DNA of 64,000 nucleotides from Deltaproteobacteria bacterium (GCA_006226375.1 SBHC01000040.1:1-64000); one strand, 5' to 3'; shown: positions 52,370-61,733, numbered from the stretch's first letter. Notes: generated from the letters alone by a model not told the origin. Program-made: numbers and translations.

Positions 52370-53953
52370 ATGTCGATCAAGCAAAATTGGTTTTCTCCGT
52401 TTGTGTTTGTTCTTTTGCTGGGCGTTGCGATTTCATGGGGGGCGTGCAGCGGTGGCACTGAGCAGCCACCCTCAGAGAATGCAAACTCCGACGGGGGTTC
52501 ATCTGTCACTGAAAAAGATCCGGCGACGCCGTTGTATCCGAAGTTGACAGAGGGTCCGAAGAACAAAGGACCTGGAGGCCCTCAGAAGGAATTTACAGAG
52601 GATGACCTCTACAAAAACTGCGCCTTTCTTTCAGGCGGAGAGAAAGATGTTGACCACCACAACATCGTGTTGATGTTTGATGGTTATTTGTTGTTGCCTT
52701 GGGCACCCGAAAGCGGCGGGGGAGGCATCAGCTTTTACGACATCCAAGATCCTTGTTCTCCCAAACGTGTCGGCTCTCCCTATTCCAACATGATGCGTGA
52801 GTCTCACAGTGTTGGGATTGCGAACATTGGAGACCGCTGGTACGCCGTCGTGAACGGAATCCAGGGCATCACAGAGGGAGGAGTACAGTTTTGGGACATC
52901 ACCGATGTCACGAAGCCCAAGGTCGTCGCCGATGTTGCTTTGCCCGGCTTCCTTTACCCAGATGCTTACAAGCGTGTGGTGCTCAGCGTGTTCTGGCAGG
53001 GTCGCTACGTGTATGCGGCCGGAAGCCAGAACGGGATCTACATCATCGACGCCCAAGACCCCAGCAAGCCGAAGTATGTGGGGAAGTATCAGTTTGAACC
53101 TGTGATGGAAGCCGGTCAGGTGCAAGTCATTGGCAACTTAATGGTGGTGATCACGGCGGAAGAAGCCCGAACGGTCCTCTTGGATGTCAGCGACCCAACC
53201 AAACCCCAGCCCCGTCCCAACGGCGAGATCCTGATCCAAGACAAAGAAGGCACGCAACGCAAAGCCTACTTTGGAACCACGACCAACGGCTACATTTTCT
53301 ACGCCCGCAAAGACAAGGGCGGGGGAGTCATCGCCTACGATATCCGAGATCCTGACAATCCCAAGTTTGCTGGGGATATCCGCACGGGCTTCAACGGAGG
53401 GTATGTCTACATCAAAGACAACCTGGCCTTCACGGGCGAGTCGAGCATCGGTCAGATCTACGACATCACCAAGTTAAGCGATATCAAAACGGTGGGCAGT
53501 CTGTCACTAACGGGAGACCTTGATACGGTCACTCCGATCGGAAACATCGCAGTGATCAGCGTGGACGACAAGGCCAACAAAGGTGAGGGTACGGCCATGG
53601 CCCCCTACGCCACCAAGCCCGACTCGAAGCCTCCGACTGTGACCTGGGCGTATCCCCTGGACAAAGCGAAAAACCTCCCAACTACCTCACGCTTGGGCCT
53701 CACCTTCAGCGAGTTTGTGGATCCCAAGAGCGTGTGGCATAGCTCGGTCCGTGTCTACACCCAAGACAAACCCCACAAGGTTGTAGAGGGTTGGTTGAAC
53801 GCCCAAGAAAGCATCGTCAACTTCTCGCCGAAAGAGCCGCTTGCACCGAACACAACCTACATCTTGGAAGTTCCTGCTGGAGGAGTCGCAGACTACAACG
53901 GCAACACCATCGCGGAGACGTTCACCATGACCTTCACCACAGGAAGCAAGTGA
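52370..53953 (+). CDS. Lipoprotein with LVIVD-type beta-propeller and Ig-like domain
   Basis: 527 aa from ATG 52370 (AAGGG upstream); the frame opens at 52346. Lipobox WGA-C near residue 26. Repeats GGVQFWDITDVTKPKVV, GIYIIDAQDPSKPKYVG, TVLLDVSDPTKPQPR and GVIAYDIRDPDNPKFAG are LVIVD repeats forming a propeller. The C-terminal 95 residues are an SbsA-type Ig-like domain. It is four bases before the dihaem cytochrome gene, so the two form an operon. Confidence 0.88.
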   Translation: MSIKQNWFSPFVFVLLLGVAISWGACSGGTEQPPSENANSDGGSSVTEKDPATPLYPKLTEGPKNKGPGGPQKEFTEDDLYKNCAFLSGGEKDVDHHNIVLMFDGYLLLPWAPESGGGGISFYDIQDPCSPKRVGSPYSNMMRESHSVGIANIGDRWYAVVNGIQGITEGGVQFWDITDVTKPKVVADVALPGFLYPDAYKRVVLSVFWQGRYVYAAGSQNGIYIIDAQDPSKPKYVGKYQFEPVMEAGQVQVIGNLMVVITAEEARTVLLDVSDPTKPQPRPNGEILIQDKEGTQRKAYFGTTTNGYIFYARKDKGGGVIAYDIRDPDNPKFAGDIRTGFNGGYVYIKDNLAFTGESSIGQIYDITKLSDIKTVGSLSLTGDLDTVTPIGNIAVISVDDKANKGEGTAMAPYATKPDSKPPTVTWAYPLDKAKNLPTTSRLGLTFSEFVDPKSVWHSSVRVYTQDKPHKVVEGWLNAQESIVNFSPKEPLAPNTTYILEVPAGGVADYNGNTIAETFTMTFTTGSK

Positions 53954-53957
53954 GAGC

Positions 53958-56300
53958 ATGACGAGCAAGGTGAACCGTCACGAACATCGAACGCCTCTCC
54001 GACCCAGATTGTTCCAGACTCTCGCTGGGTTGGCGCTGCTTTTGGCTATGGCACTTGTCTTTGTGGTGCCAGGCTGCTCTGGCGGTCCGACAGGGCAGGA
54101 GAATACGTCATCAGAAGGCGGTGATGGACCGGATGGTGGTCTGAACGATCGAACCGGAAACGAAGGCTCCTCCGTCGTCTTGAAAGCGGTGGGGGTTGTC
54201 CCTGCGTTTGCTGAGGTTGGAAAGCCTGTCACCATGGACGCTGCTGGTTCAGAAGGTGCTGTTTCCTACAAATGGAGCTTTGGAACAGAGGCAACAAAAC
54301 CTGTCGATGCCACAACCTCCAAAGTCGAAGTTACTTACACCAAGGCCGGGCGTTATCGGGTGTTTCTTGAAGTCTTTGACGCGGAGAGCAACCGGGAGTT
54401 CTCTTCCTTTTCGATCGCCGTGGTGCATCCCACTGTCCATCAACCTCGCCAGAGTACGACAATTCTTCGGTTGGAAGGTGCCAGCCTTGAACGAGTCGCT
54501 GTCGTCAGTCCTGACTCAAACGAGGTGATGATTCTTGAGCGGGACAAGTCTGTGTTCAAGGTCCTTCAACGTTACCCCACAGGCAAGAACCCCCGAACCA
54601 TCGCACAAAAAGGCGAGTGGCTGGTCACTGCTTGTCAGGACGACAACACGCTCCACTTTTATGCGATGAGTGATGGCTCAACCAAGACGTTGTCCTTGGG
54701 GTATGGTGCCCGTCCTTACGGTGTGATTGCGTTGGGAGACGCTCTCTATGTCACCCTGCAAGGCAAAGGCGAAGTGGCTTCTGTGTCCTTTACGCCACAA
54801 GGTGAGCCCAAAGTGTTAGAGCGATTCTCTCTTGTTGCGGATGCTCGCGGGATTGCTTCCTTGCCTGATGGTCGCCTTGTGGTCTCGCGCTGGCGCTCCA
54901 AAGACAAACAAGGGAAGCTTGTTGTCCTGGACCCCAAAACTAAGAAAACGGAAGATTGGTCTCTTCAGTTTGATCCCCAAGCTCCCTCCGACACGGAGAT
55001 TGGTGGCGTTCCCAACTACTTGAACCAAATTCTGGTCTCTCCCTCTGGTTTGGAGGTTGCGATTCCTTCGTTGCAGGCGAACATTCGCGACGGCTCAGCC
55101 TCCACTCGCAGCGGAACACCCATTCGCGATGACACCACCTTGCGCGGCATCATCTCCTACATCGGCTTGCCCGATGGCAAGGAGGCTTTCGAGAAACGCC
55201 GTCAGTTTGACAGCCGGGGTTTTTTGTCTGCGGGAGTGTTCACACGTCGCGGGGATTATCTCTATGTGGCAGCACGTGGTGCCCAAACCATCGAACGTGT
55301 CGACCGTTTGACCGGTGTCGCCTCTGGCACCATCTTCCAGGTTGGCTACGCACCAGAAGGCTTGGCGCTTTCGGCCGACGACCGGTACCTGTATGTGAAC
55401 TCTTATATGGCTCGAAAGGTTGTCGTCTTCGATGTCTCCAGCTTTGACACAACGCCGAAGCCCATCGAGAGTTTGACCATTCCGACCAAGGAGCCGCTGT
55501 CACCGGAGTTGTTGTTGGGCAAACGCCTCTTCAATGACTCCTCGGATACCAGGCTATCGAAAGAAAATTACATTGCCTGTGCACACTGTCACCTTGAAGG
55601 AGACTCCGACCATTTGGTGTGGGATTTTACTCAACGTGGCGAAGGTTTGCGCAACACCATCTCTTTGTTGGGTCGCAAAGGAACAGGCGACGGTCCGATT
55701 CATTGGAGCGGGAACTTCGACGAGATCCAAGACTTTGAACATGATATCCGCGCGGCGTTTGGTGGCAAAGGTCTGATGAGCGACGAACAATTTCAGCAAG
55801 GCACACGCAACCAGACTCTCGGTGACAAAAAAGCCGGAGTGAGCAAAGACCTCGACGCGCTGGCTGCGTATCTTGCTTCCTTGCAAACCCACCGACAGAG
55901 TCCTCATCGAACAGACAAAGGCGCTCTTTCGGAGTCCGCTCTGCGTGGAAAGACATTGTTTGAGTCCAGCGAGTTGGGCTGCGTGCAATGTCACAAAGGA
56001 GCCCGTCTCACGGACAGCTCATTTGAGTCTCCCGGCAAACCCTTGCTTCACGACGTGGGAACCTTGAAGCCTACCTCTGGTAAGCGTCTGAACCAGGAAC
56101 TCAAAGGCATCGACACACCGACCCTTCACGGATTGTGGGATTCTTCCCCCTATCTTCACGATGGCTCTGCTCAGACCCTTAACGAGCTGTTCTCCACGCG
56201 AAACACCAGCGACAAACATGGAAAGACGTCGCAGCTTTCGGCACAACAGCGAGACGACTTGGTGCAATACCTGCTGAGTCTGGATGGGAAAACGGACTGA
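53958..56300 (+). CDS. Lipoprotein with PKD domain, beta-propeller and dihaem cytochrome c (MauG-like) domain
   Basis: 780 aa. Signal peptide with lipobox VPG-C near residue 40; a PKD-like domain (about 75-155: YKWSFGTEATK...AGRYRVFLEVFD); a seven-bladed-propeller-like region (160-490) with YVTLQGKGEVAS and LYVAARGAQTIERVD; then a cytochrome-peroxidase-type domain with haem sites CAHCH at about residue 540 and CVQCH at about 677, and TPTLHGLWDSSPYLHDGSA typical of MauG/CcpA proteins. It would act at the outer face of a membrane, in peroxide reduction or protein oxidation. Operon with the LVIVD lipoprotein. Confidence 0.9.
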   Translation: MTSKVNRHEHRTPLRPRLFQTLAGLALLLAMALVFVVPGCSGGPTGQENTSSEGGDGPDGGLNDRTGNEGSSVVLKAVGVVPAFAEVGKPVTMDAAGSEGAVSYKWSFGTEATKPVDATTSKVEVTYTKAGRYRVFLEVFDAESNREFSSFSIAVVHPTVHQPRQSTTILRLEGASLERVAVVSPDSNEVMILERDKSVFKVLQRYPTGKNPRTIAQKGEWLVTACQDDNTLHFYAMSDGSTKTLSLGYGARPYGVIALGDALYVTLQGKGEVASVSFTPQGEPKVLERFSLVADARGIASLPDGRLVVSRWRSKDKQGKLVVLDPKTKKTEDWSLQFDPQAPSDTEIGGVPNYLNQILVSPSGLEVAIPSLQANIRDGSASTRSGTPIRDDTTLRGIISYIGLPDGKEAFEKRRQFDSRGFLSAGVFTRRGDYLYVAARGAQTIERVDRLTGVASGTIFQVGYAPEGLALSADDRYLYVNSYMARKVVVFDVSSFDTTPKPIESLTIPTKEPLSPELLLGKRLFNDSSDTRLSKENYIACAHCHLEGDSDHLVWDFTQRGEGLRNTISLLGRKGTGDGPIHWSGNFDEIQDFEHDIRAAFGGKGLMSDEQFQQGTRNQTLGDKKAGVSKDLDALAAYLASLQTHRQSPHRTDKGALSESALRGKTLFESSELGCVQCHKGARLTDSSFESPGKPLLHDVGTLKPTSGKRLNQELKGIDTPTLHGLWDSSPYLHDGSAQTLNELFSTRNTSDKHGKTSQLSAQQRDDLVQYLLSLDGKTD

Positions 56301-56314
56301 GGTCTCTTTTCCAC

Positions 56315-56986
56315 TCAGGCGTTGGAGGCTTGGATCTCTTCCATGATGGCGCCGATCTGTGCGAACATTTGATCTGCACCTTCGACCACTTGGTCGGCTT
56401 GTTGTTCCGTGAGAGGCAAGGCGTTCATCCGACCCACGAAGGCTTTCCAATGACGGCCAAGGAACGGCCCGTAGGTGTTGTAGTAGGCAAGTCCGGCGTC
56501 ATGTTGGAGCTGGTACATGGTCGCAAGGTGCTTCTTGATGATCGTGCCGCCCAAGGTGGACCCTTCCAACACATAGAGCGCTCCGAGCAAACGAAGCAGG
56601 CCACCTTCGGATTCGTCGCTGAAACTTTGGGTGATTTCGGCGGCGCTTTGGGTTGCCTCTGGGCAAGAGCCAAGGGTTGCGCTTAGCACCTCCAAGTCAG
56701 CGGACAACGCTGGGACTTTGGTCATGTTGTCTTGCCACACAGCCTGAACAAAGGGGTGGCTGGAGTTTACCAACAAGCGTTCGAGCTTCTCAAACAACAC
56801 CTTGTAGCTGGAAAGAAGTTGGACATACATGGGAAGCGGAAGCCTGTGTTCCATCAACCAGCGGTTGAAAGGCAGCTCCTCCAACGCTTTGTGGTTGTCG
56901 CGTGTTTCATCCCGCAGTCGAGCCATCAACGAGGGGGTGCGCTGGGATTCGGTCATTGGCTGAAGGCTGGTGGATTGGGTATTCAT
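56315..56986 (-). CDS. Haem oxygenase (biliverdin-producing)
   Basis: 223 aa from ATG 56986 (GGAG seven bases upstream); the longer frame to 57307 overlaps the reductase gene and is rejected. RLRDETRDNHKALE supplies the proximal haem ligand (His32), and GALYVLEGSTLGG is the distal-helix Gly-rich motif of bacterial haem oxygenases of the BphO type. Cleaves haem to biliverdin IX-alpha, CO and iron, using reductant. Last gene of the cluster, directly after the bilin reductase, giving the haem-biliverdin-phycobilin order in enzyme terms. Confidence 0.92.
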   Translation of the reverse strand: MNTQSTSLQPMTESQRTPSLMARLRDETRDNHKALEELPFNRWLMEHRLPLPMYVQLLSSYKVLFEKLERLLVNSSHPFVQAVWQDNMTKVPALSADLEVLSATLGSCPEATQSAAEITQSFSDESEGGLLRLLGALYVLEGSTLGGTIIKKHLATMYQLQHDAGLAYYNTYGPFLGRHWKAFVGRMNALPLTEQQADQVVEGADQMFAQIGAIMEEIQASNA

Positions 56987-57072
56987 TCGTTTTCTCCGTG
57001 CGATGGTGAGCCAGGTACATCGCTTTGATGACACGCATTGTTCTACGATGGGGTTGAATCGTTTCTTTGTTG

Positions 57073-57876
57073 TTACAGCCCATCCCAAGGGGGGGATGCG
57101 TCGCCTTCTTTGAGCCACTGTGGAAACAGGAACGAGTGGATAAAGTCGTGTGCCCACTCTTCTCCAGCCATTCGCTGAAGGAACGGACCAGCAGGTTCGT
57201 CGTGAGCGTGGTGATGAAGGTATCGCGCCCTTAATTCTCGAATCTGGACTTGCTCCTCCAGGTTTATGGTGGAGGAGTGCGGCAGCTGGTTCATCCAGGT
57301 TGTCCACAGCTTCTGAAACGCTGGCACGACGGCCTGAACAGGAAGCTGGAGACGTGCTCCAGGCTTAAGAATGACAACGTTGGGGCTAAATACATTCTTA
57401 CCCCATTCGGGGGTTTCTTCCAAATTGAAGCTGTCGTTTAACTCCTGCTGTATCTGACGCAACTGCTGAATGTCAGGTGTGTCGGTCGGAGTTGTGGGGA
57501 AGGCATCGAGCACAAAGAGGTGAAGGCCCTTTCGAAAGACCAGCAGCTCGCATCCAAAGATGGAAGCACGTGACGTCGTTCGCGGCAACGCAACGACATT
57601 GAGTACCTGGATTGTATCGCCTCCATCCACCCGAACAACCCGGCCCCAAGCGATGGTGTCGCTCTCAAACACATGGGCGTTGATCTGGATGGCTTGTCCT
57701 CGACTTTCGCCTCTCCATTGGTAGCGTTCTGGTACCGGAATGGGGCTCCAGTTGGCCTCCTTGCAGTCACTCAGTATGGTTTGGACCAACGTGTCCAGGC
57801 TAGACTTTGCGCTGGGCTCAGGAGCGACAAGCAGGGAGGGTTCTGCATGGCTGTGATGGCCTTGTTGAGGAATCAT
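57073..57876 (-). CDS. Ferredoxin-dependent bilin reductase (PcyA/HY2 family)
   Basis: 267 aa, family-sized. ATG 57876 has GGAGG seven bases upstream and overlaps the kinase stop (ATGA). By hand against Synechocystis PcyA, recalled from memory: TIQVLNVVALPR aligns with the LDILHCVMFPEP segment; SIFGCELLVF with PLFGCDIVAG; EWGKNVFSPNVVILKP with PWGEIFSEYCLFIRP; and HDEPAGPFLQRMAGEEWAHD with the [20 protein letters not shown] end. The catalytic Glu76/His88/Asp105 of PcyA fall on Val/Asn93/Glu110 here, so product and mechanism may differ; Asp226 matches the second conserved Asp. Enzymes of this family reduce biliverdin to coloured bilins with electrons from ferredoxin. Confidence 0.86.
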   Translation of the reverse strand: MIPQQGHHSHAEPSLLVAPEPSAKSSLDTLVQTILSDCKEANWSPIPVPERYQWRGESRGQAIQINAHVFESDTIAWGRVVRVDGGDTIQVLNVVALPRTTSRASIFGCELLVFRKGLHLFVLDAFPTTPTDTPDIQQLRQIQQELNDSFNLEETPEWGKNVFSPNVVILKPGARLQLPVQAVVPAFQKLWTTWMNQLPHSSTINLEEQVQIRELRARYLHHHAHDEPAGPFLQRMAGEEWAHDFIHSFLFPQWLKEGDASPPWDGL

Positions 57877-59588
57877 TGAAGCACCTCCAGACTGTGTATG
57901 GTTGTGAACGGAGGTTTGGATTTCCAAACAAACAATTTGCCTTTCCCGTTGGCGAGCACACGACGGGAGCGAGACCAGGGAAAGGTGTAAAGCCACGAAA
58001 GAGTGGTTCGAGTGAGCCAGTGCAAGTGCTGTTGGCATTGGACCATCAGCTTGTCCTCGTCAAACACTTGCATGGCGACAAACGGGGAGGGCAGCCGGAG
58101 CTGACTGATGCACTGACCTTGCCTCGAAAAACATTGCAGCAAGGGCTGGCCTCGTACGCTGGACAGGACTCGCTCTTCGTCGAGAGGTAGAAGCTGTACC
58201 TCTTGCCCTTCTATCGCGGTTTGGCTGATTAAGTCGCCGTCGTGACTCATACAGGTGAGCTGTGTTTGAGGCATCTCAACAGTTAACCAAACATAGTTGC
58301 CTTCTGGAGAAAACGCGAGAGCGGGGGATTGTCCATACGACAGAAACTCCAGGTTCCAGAGGACCTCATCGCGGGAGCAAAGCATCGCACCTTGGGGGTG
58401 AGCCACCAGGGCAGACTTTCTTTGCGGATGCAACATGCCTTGGAGCCAGCGTTTTCCGTTGTCGGGGTGCGGGACAAGGTGTTCGTCCTCTTCCTGTTGC
58501 CAACAGAGACCCTGTTGGGTAAGCCACCCCCACTCGCTGTGCTGCTCTGACGCAAAACAAAGCTCGTTCTTCCGGCCGGACACCAGGTGAGGGAGTCGCA
58601 AGTCTCCGTCTTCACAAAACGATAGTACCATTGTCGTACTCTGCATTAACAACCTACCTGATGGATCGGGCATCGCGCGAAGGATGCGTTGGGGTACTTT
58701 TCGTTTCCATCTCTCCTCCAGGCGAACGGTGTTTCGAGTTTGGGGTTTGTGGCGTTCGAGGTAGTAATTGGCCTTGAGTGTGGGAGCCACTGCTTCAAAG
58801 TCTGAAAGCCAAGAAGTCATGTCGAGGTAACGTTCGTTGGGATCCAGCGCCAATGACTTGCTCATAAATTCTACAAAGGCGGGAGGTAATTTGTTCCAGC
58901 CCGGTAACCTTGCGTCCTCCATCGGAGCGTTGTTGCGTTCGGGCCGTTTGCCAAAGAGCATCTCATACATCAGGACGCCCAAGGCATAGATATCCACGCG
59001 ATGATCGTACGATTCACTCCTTTGTTCGGGTGCCATGTAGCCTGGAGAGCCGTACAAACTTTGGTCGGGTTGGTGTCGTGCGACCGAACCCACATGACCA
59101 AAGTCACAGAGGCGAATCTCAAACGGCCATTCGCTTCGGGTCAAGAGCACGTTTTCGGGTTTGAGGTCTCTGTGAATGGTCTTGGCGTCATGAAGGACCT
59201 TCAGGCTGCGAGCCGTTTCCCTAGCGATGTGGAGGGCATGGGGTGTCTCAAGCCTTGTGTAGCTCGACAAATACTCCCGCAAGTTTCCCCCTGCGAGGTA
59301 TTCGTACACAATGTACTTGCGCTCAGCGGTGTATCCCACGGCCAAGACTTGAACGAAAGCCTTGTTTCGCAATCCCAAGCGCAGTTCGTTGAGGACACCT
59401 GTTTTGGCGTTGGGATGAAACAGCTTAATCGCAACGCGTTCACGGGTTTTTGTATCTTTGGCCAGGTAGACGCGGCCAAACGCTCCTGAGCCAATGCACC
59501 GCTCCAACCGCCAGCGATCTTCGAGCAAATCGGGGTAGCGGTGAAGAGGTTGGGTCGGGACAGATGTCCCTCCGTTCATCTCAAGCAT
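57873..59588 (-). CDS. Hanks-type Ser/Thr protein kinase with C-terminal beta-rich domain
   Basis: 571 aa. Kinase domain about residues 25-275: GSGAFGRVYLA, Lys55 in VAIK, HRDLKPEN (139-146), DFG (162-164), SPGYMAPEQ. The last 280 residues have repeating beta strands (LALAFSPEGNYVWLTVE, HLHWLTRTTLSWLYTF) that look like a propeller. No transmembrane helix, so the enzyme is cytosolic. Overlaps ParA by eight and the bilin reductase by four bases, so it is firmly inside the bilin operon and could phosphorylate its partners. The cyanobacterial slr0144-slr0152 operon also ends in a Ser/Thr kinase. Confidence 0.92.
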   Translation of the reverse strand: MLEMNGGTSVPTQPLHRYPDLLEDRWRLERCIGSGAFGRVYLAKDTKTRERVAIKLFHPNAKTGVLNELRLGLRNKAFVQVLAVGYTAERKYIVYEYLAGGNLREYLSSYTRLETPHALHIARETARSLKVLHDAKTIHRDLKPENVLLTRSEWPFEIRLCDFGHVGSVARHQPDQSLYGSPGYMAPEQRSESYDHRVDIYALGVLMYEMLFGKRPERNNAPMEDARLPGWNKLPPAFVEFMSKSLALDPNERYLDMTSWLSDFEAVAPTLKANYYLERHKPQTRNTVRLEERWKRKVPQRILRAMPDPSGRLLMQSTTMVLSFCEDGDLRLPHLVSGRKNELCFASEQHSEWGWLTQQGLCWQQEEDEHLVPHPDNGKRWLQGMLHPQRKSALVAHPQGAMLCSRDEVLWNLEFLSYGQSPALAFSPEGNYVWLTVEMPQTQLTCMSHDGDLISQTAIEGQEVQLLPLDEERVLSSVRGQPLLQCFSRQGQCISQLRLPSPFVAMQVFDEDKLMVQCQQHLHWLTRTTLSWLYTFPWSRSRRVLANGKGKLFVWKSKPPFTTIHSLEVLQ

Positions 59589-60366
59589 GGGCCATGATCG
59601 ACGCTTGAACAGATGGTGAGGGACTCATGGCCGGTCGTTTGTGGCGACGGATGAGCTCCCGAGCGACTCGTTGGTAAGCCTGGGCTGCTTCCGTGTTGTG
59701 GTTTTCCCAGAACAAGCTCTGACCGCGAAGGAAGGACTGTTGCAACACATCATCGTGGGGAATTCGGACCGGGAAGAGCCACTGCTGAAACTCTTCCATC
59801 AGCGTGTACACGATGCGAGAGCTGAGCTCGTTGTTCACGCCCATTTGGTTGACGAGCAGCCCTTCAATGTGGGTGTTAAGGCTTTCACTTTGGATGGTGC
59901 GGAGGAGCGCAGGGAGAGTACGGATACTCAGGGCGCTAGGCTGCACGATAAGCATCGCAGCGTCCGCCTCGTTGAGGGCCCAACGGGTCAACGGTTCCAT
60001 CGACGGAGCAAGATCCAAAAGCACAAAGTCTGGTGGGTTTTCCAGGTTCTTTGCTTTCTCTCGGAGAGTTCCTTGAGGAAAGGTAGACTGCAGCTCGTCC
60101 CATTCTGGGTGGGCGGGGAGCACTTGCAGCTCGGGAAACTTCTCGACCGTGTAGGTTTGAAGGGGCTGGTCTTGGGAAAGCTGGGCTCCAAATGTTTCCT
60201 CCCGTGACGGTTCTGGCAGGCCAAGCATAGGCGCAACCGCCCCCTGAGGGTCAAAGTCGACGATCAGGCTCTGCGAGCCAAACAAAGTAAGGGCTGTGGC
60301 GATATGAATGGCAGAGGTGGTTTTTCCCACACCTCCTTTGGCGCTCGCAATGGCAAGAATGTACAT
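59581..60366 (-). CDS. ParA/MinD-family ATPase of the bilin cluster
   Basis: 261 aa from ATG 60366; a TTG at 60399 is an alternative. Deviant Walker A KGGVGKTTS, SLIVDFDPQG (A'), VLLDLAPS (Walker B). Differs from the 632-1513 ParA in most of its sequence. Members without a ParB partner position cytosolic clusters or carry out MinD/NifH-like reactions. Here it may position or assemble the bilin-protein complex; that is inference. Confidence 0.88.
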   Translation of the reverse strand: MYILAIASAKGGVGKTTSAIHIATALTLFGSQSLIVDFDPQGAVAPMLGLPEPSREETFGAQLSQDQPLQTYTVEKFPELQVLPAHPEWDELQSTFPQGTLREKAKNLENPPDFVLLDLAPSMEPLTRWALNEADAAMLIVQPSALSIRTLPALLRTIQSESLNTHIEGLLVNQMGVNNELSSRIVYTLMEEFQQWLFPVRIPHDDVLQQSFLRGQSLFWENHNTEAAQAYQRVARELIRRHKRPAMSPSPSVQASIMAHA

Positions 60367-60462
60367 GGTAACTTTCGTTGCCTCCTGGCAGTCAGGCAAA
60401 GCCTGTACAAGGTAACATGTGGAGTAACCCGAAAATGCATTGGCGATGAGGTCTACTGTGTC

Positions 60463-61113
60463 TTAGGCGCGACCTCGCAAGGTTTCCATCATCGCGTCTT
60501 GGGAAGCTCCTTGAAGTCGTTGGCTTCGGACGGGATCGATGAATTGAGGGAGGGCCACAGCAAAGTGGCAGTGGTCGTGACCGGATTTGCAGCACTGGGT
60601 TTCAACGCATTCCAGGTCTCTCCCGCTGAGTTCGGAGCTGACGGCTGCCAAGAGCCCCTCAAAGATCCCACAGACATGCGGCGATTCGAGGGATTGGGTT
60701 AACTTGGGCAACACCGAGTTCTTGAGGTTGAACTGGACAATGCCTTCCTCGCTCAGGCTTAGGTCGATCGAGATGTCGCCCCAGCCGTAAAAGGAGAAGG
60801 CTTGCTTCAGCCACATGGCGAACTCTTCAAACAGGCTCTCTGCAAGCTCCCGACTGTAAAAGTACTGCCACTCTTGCTCCCAGCGGTAAAACATCCGCTC
60901 GCCCCACTTGCGTCCGCAGGTGTACATGATCACCGGCATCGCCTGGCCCGCTTGGTACTCGATAGCTTTGTGGAGGCCGACAACGAGCTCCTCGGGGAGG
61001 ACAAGGATTCGATGGTTGGAGCGGGTGTAAAGCGTTCCATCAAAGCTGTTGCCCTGGAGGTAGTCCGACCGCAAAAAGTAGGGTTTGGCAAAGTTCGTAT
61101 CTTGTAGCGCCAT
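60463..61113 (-). CDS. V4R-domain protein (1)
   Basis: 216 aa. The V4R (4-vinyl-reductase-like) domain fills most of the protein, ending in VETQCCKSGHDHCHF (Glu171, Cys174/175, Cys182). V4R domains bind small hydrophobic ligands or act as sensors (e.g. DmpR/XylR N-termini, BchJ). TGAGGTG before ATG 61113, the same leader sequence as the second V4R gene. Paralogue of 62344-63000 with low identity. Confidence 0.88.
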   Translation of the reverse strand: MALQDTNFAKPYFLRSDYLQGNSFDGTLYTRSNHRILVLPEELVVGLHKAIEYQAGQAMPVIMYTCGRKWGERMFYRWEQEWQYFYSRELAESLFEEFAMWLKQAFSFYGWGDISIDLSLSEEGIVQFNLKNSVLPKLTQSLESPHVCGIFEGLLAAVSSELSGRDLECVETQCCKSGHDHCHFAVALPQFIDPVRSQRLQGASQDAMMETLRGRA

Positions 61114-61190
61114 CAGGGCACCTCATTGGTTGAAGGGTCCAGAAGAGGGGTTCGGGAGTCAACGTGAGCGGTTTTGAGTTTTGCCTCCCC

Positions 61191-61676
61191 TTACTCGAAA
61201 CGCTCATCCTTCATGGTCAGCACATGGTGTGTGAGTTGAAGGTAGGGCTCCAACATCTCGTAGTATTCCCCCTTGATGTGGCGCTTGCTGGCTTCCATCA
61301 ATTGGCTGTAGGTGGTGTCAATGGTGTTGCCAAACTCAAACGAGTTGAGGATGGTTCGCAGCCAAACAAGGAGCTTTTCGGAGAGGAAGTGTGTGTCGTT
61401 GCGAAGCAAAGCCATGCTGCAGTAACGAAGGACCAGGCCGACGTCTCGTGTGCACTTGGCTTTGGAGTAGTTGTGCTTGGCTTCAAACTCAGGATGACGC
61501 TGCCACACCACATTGATGACCTCAGCGACGATCCGTTCTTCGGACCGCTCGATGGACTTCATCGCTGCGATCCTTTTGGGGATGGACGCTGTAAATTCAT
61601 TAACCTGCTTGAGCTCTTCGGCTGTGAGGTAGCGACCTTCTGCCTCGTTCAGCATTTGTTCGATGGTGACGTTCAT
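61191..61676 (-). CDS. Phycobiliprotein-like globin with bilin-binding CxRD motif
   Basis: 161 aa, same length as phycobiliprotein subunits. Starts with an EAEGRYLTAEELKQVNEF segment that mirrors the AEARYLSPGELDRIKSF start of allophycocyanin, and has KCTRDVGLVLR (Cys75, Arg77, Asp78) where phycobiliproteins have ATCLRDLDYYLR: Cys for the thioether bond, Arg for the propionate, Asp for the pyrrole nitrogens. Helical throughout. GGAGG five bases before ATG 61676. I infer that it binds the bilin made by the reductase. Related to globins reported beside bilin reductases in heterotrophic bacteria (BBAGs, from memory). No bilin lyase is in the window. Confidence 0.8.
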   Translation of the reverse strand: MNVTIEQMLNEAEGRYLTAEELKQVNEFTASIPKRIAAMKSIERSEERIVAEVINVVWQRHPEFEAKHNYSKAKCTRDVGLVLRYCSMALLRNDTHFLSEKLLVWLRTILNSFEFGNTIDTTYSQLMEASKRHIKGEYYEMLEPYLQLTHHVLTMKDERFE

Positions 61677-61733
61677 GAGTTCCTCCGTGGAGATGGCTGT
61701 CTCGCTCTATCCAAGAGAGCGGTCGGTTGTGGG

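Noticed and set aside
56987-57307. Longer haem oxygenase start
   Set aside because: The added 107 residues overlap the bilin reductase gene, are unlike any haem oxygenase, and ATG 56986 has a good ribosome binding site.
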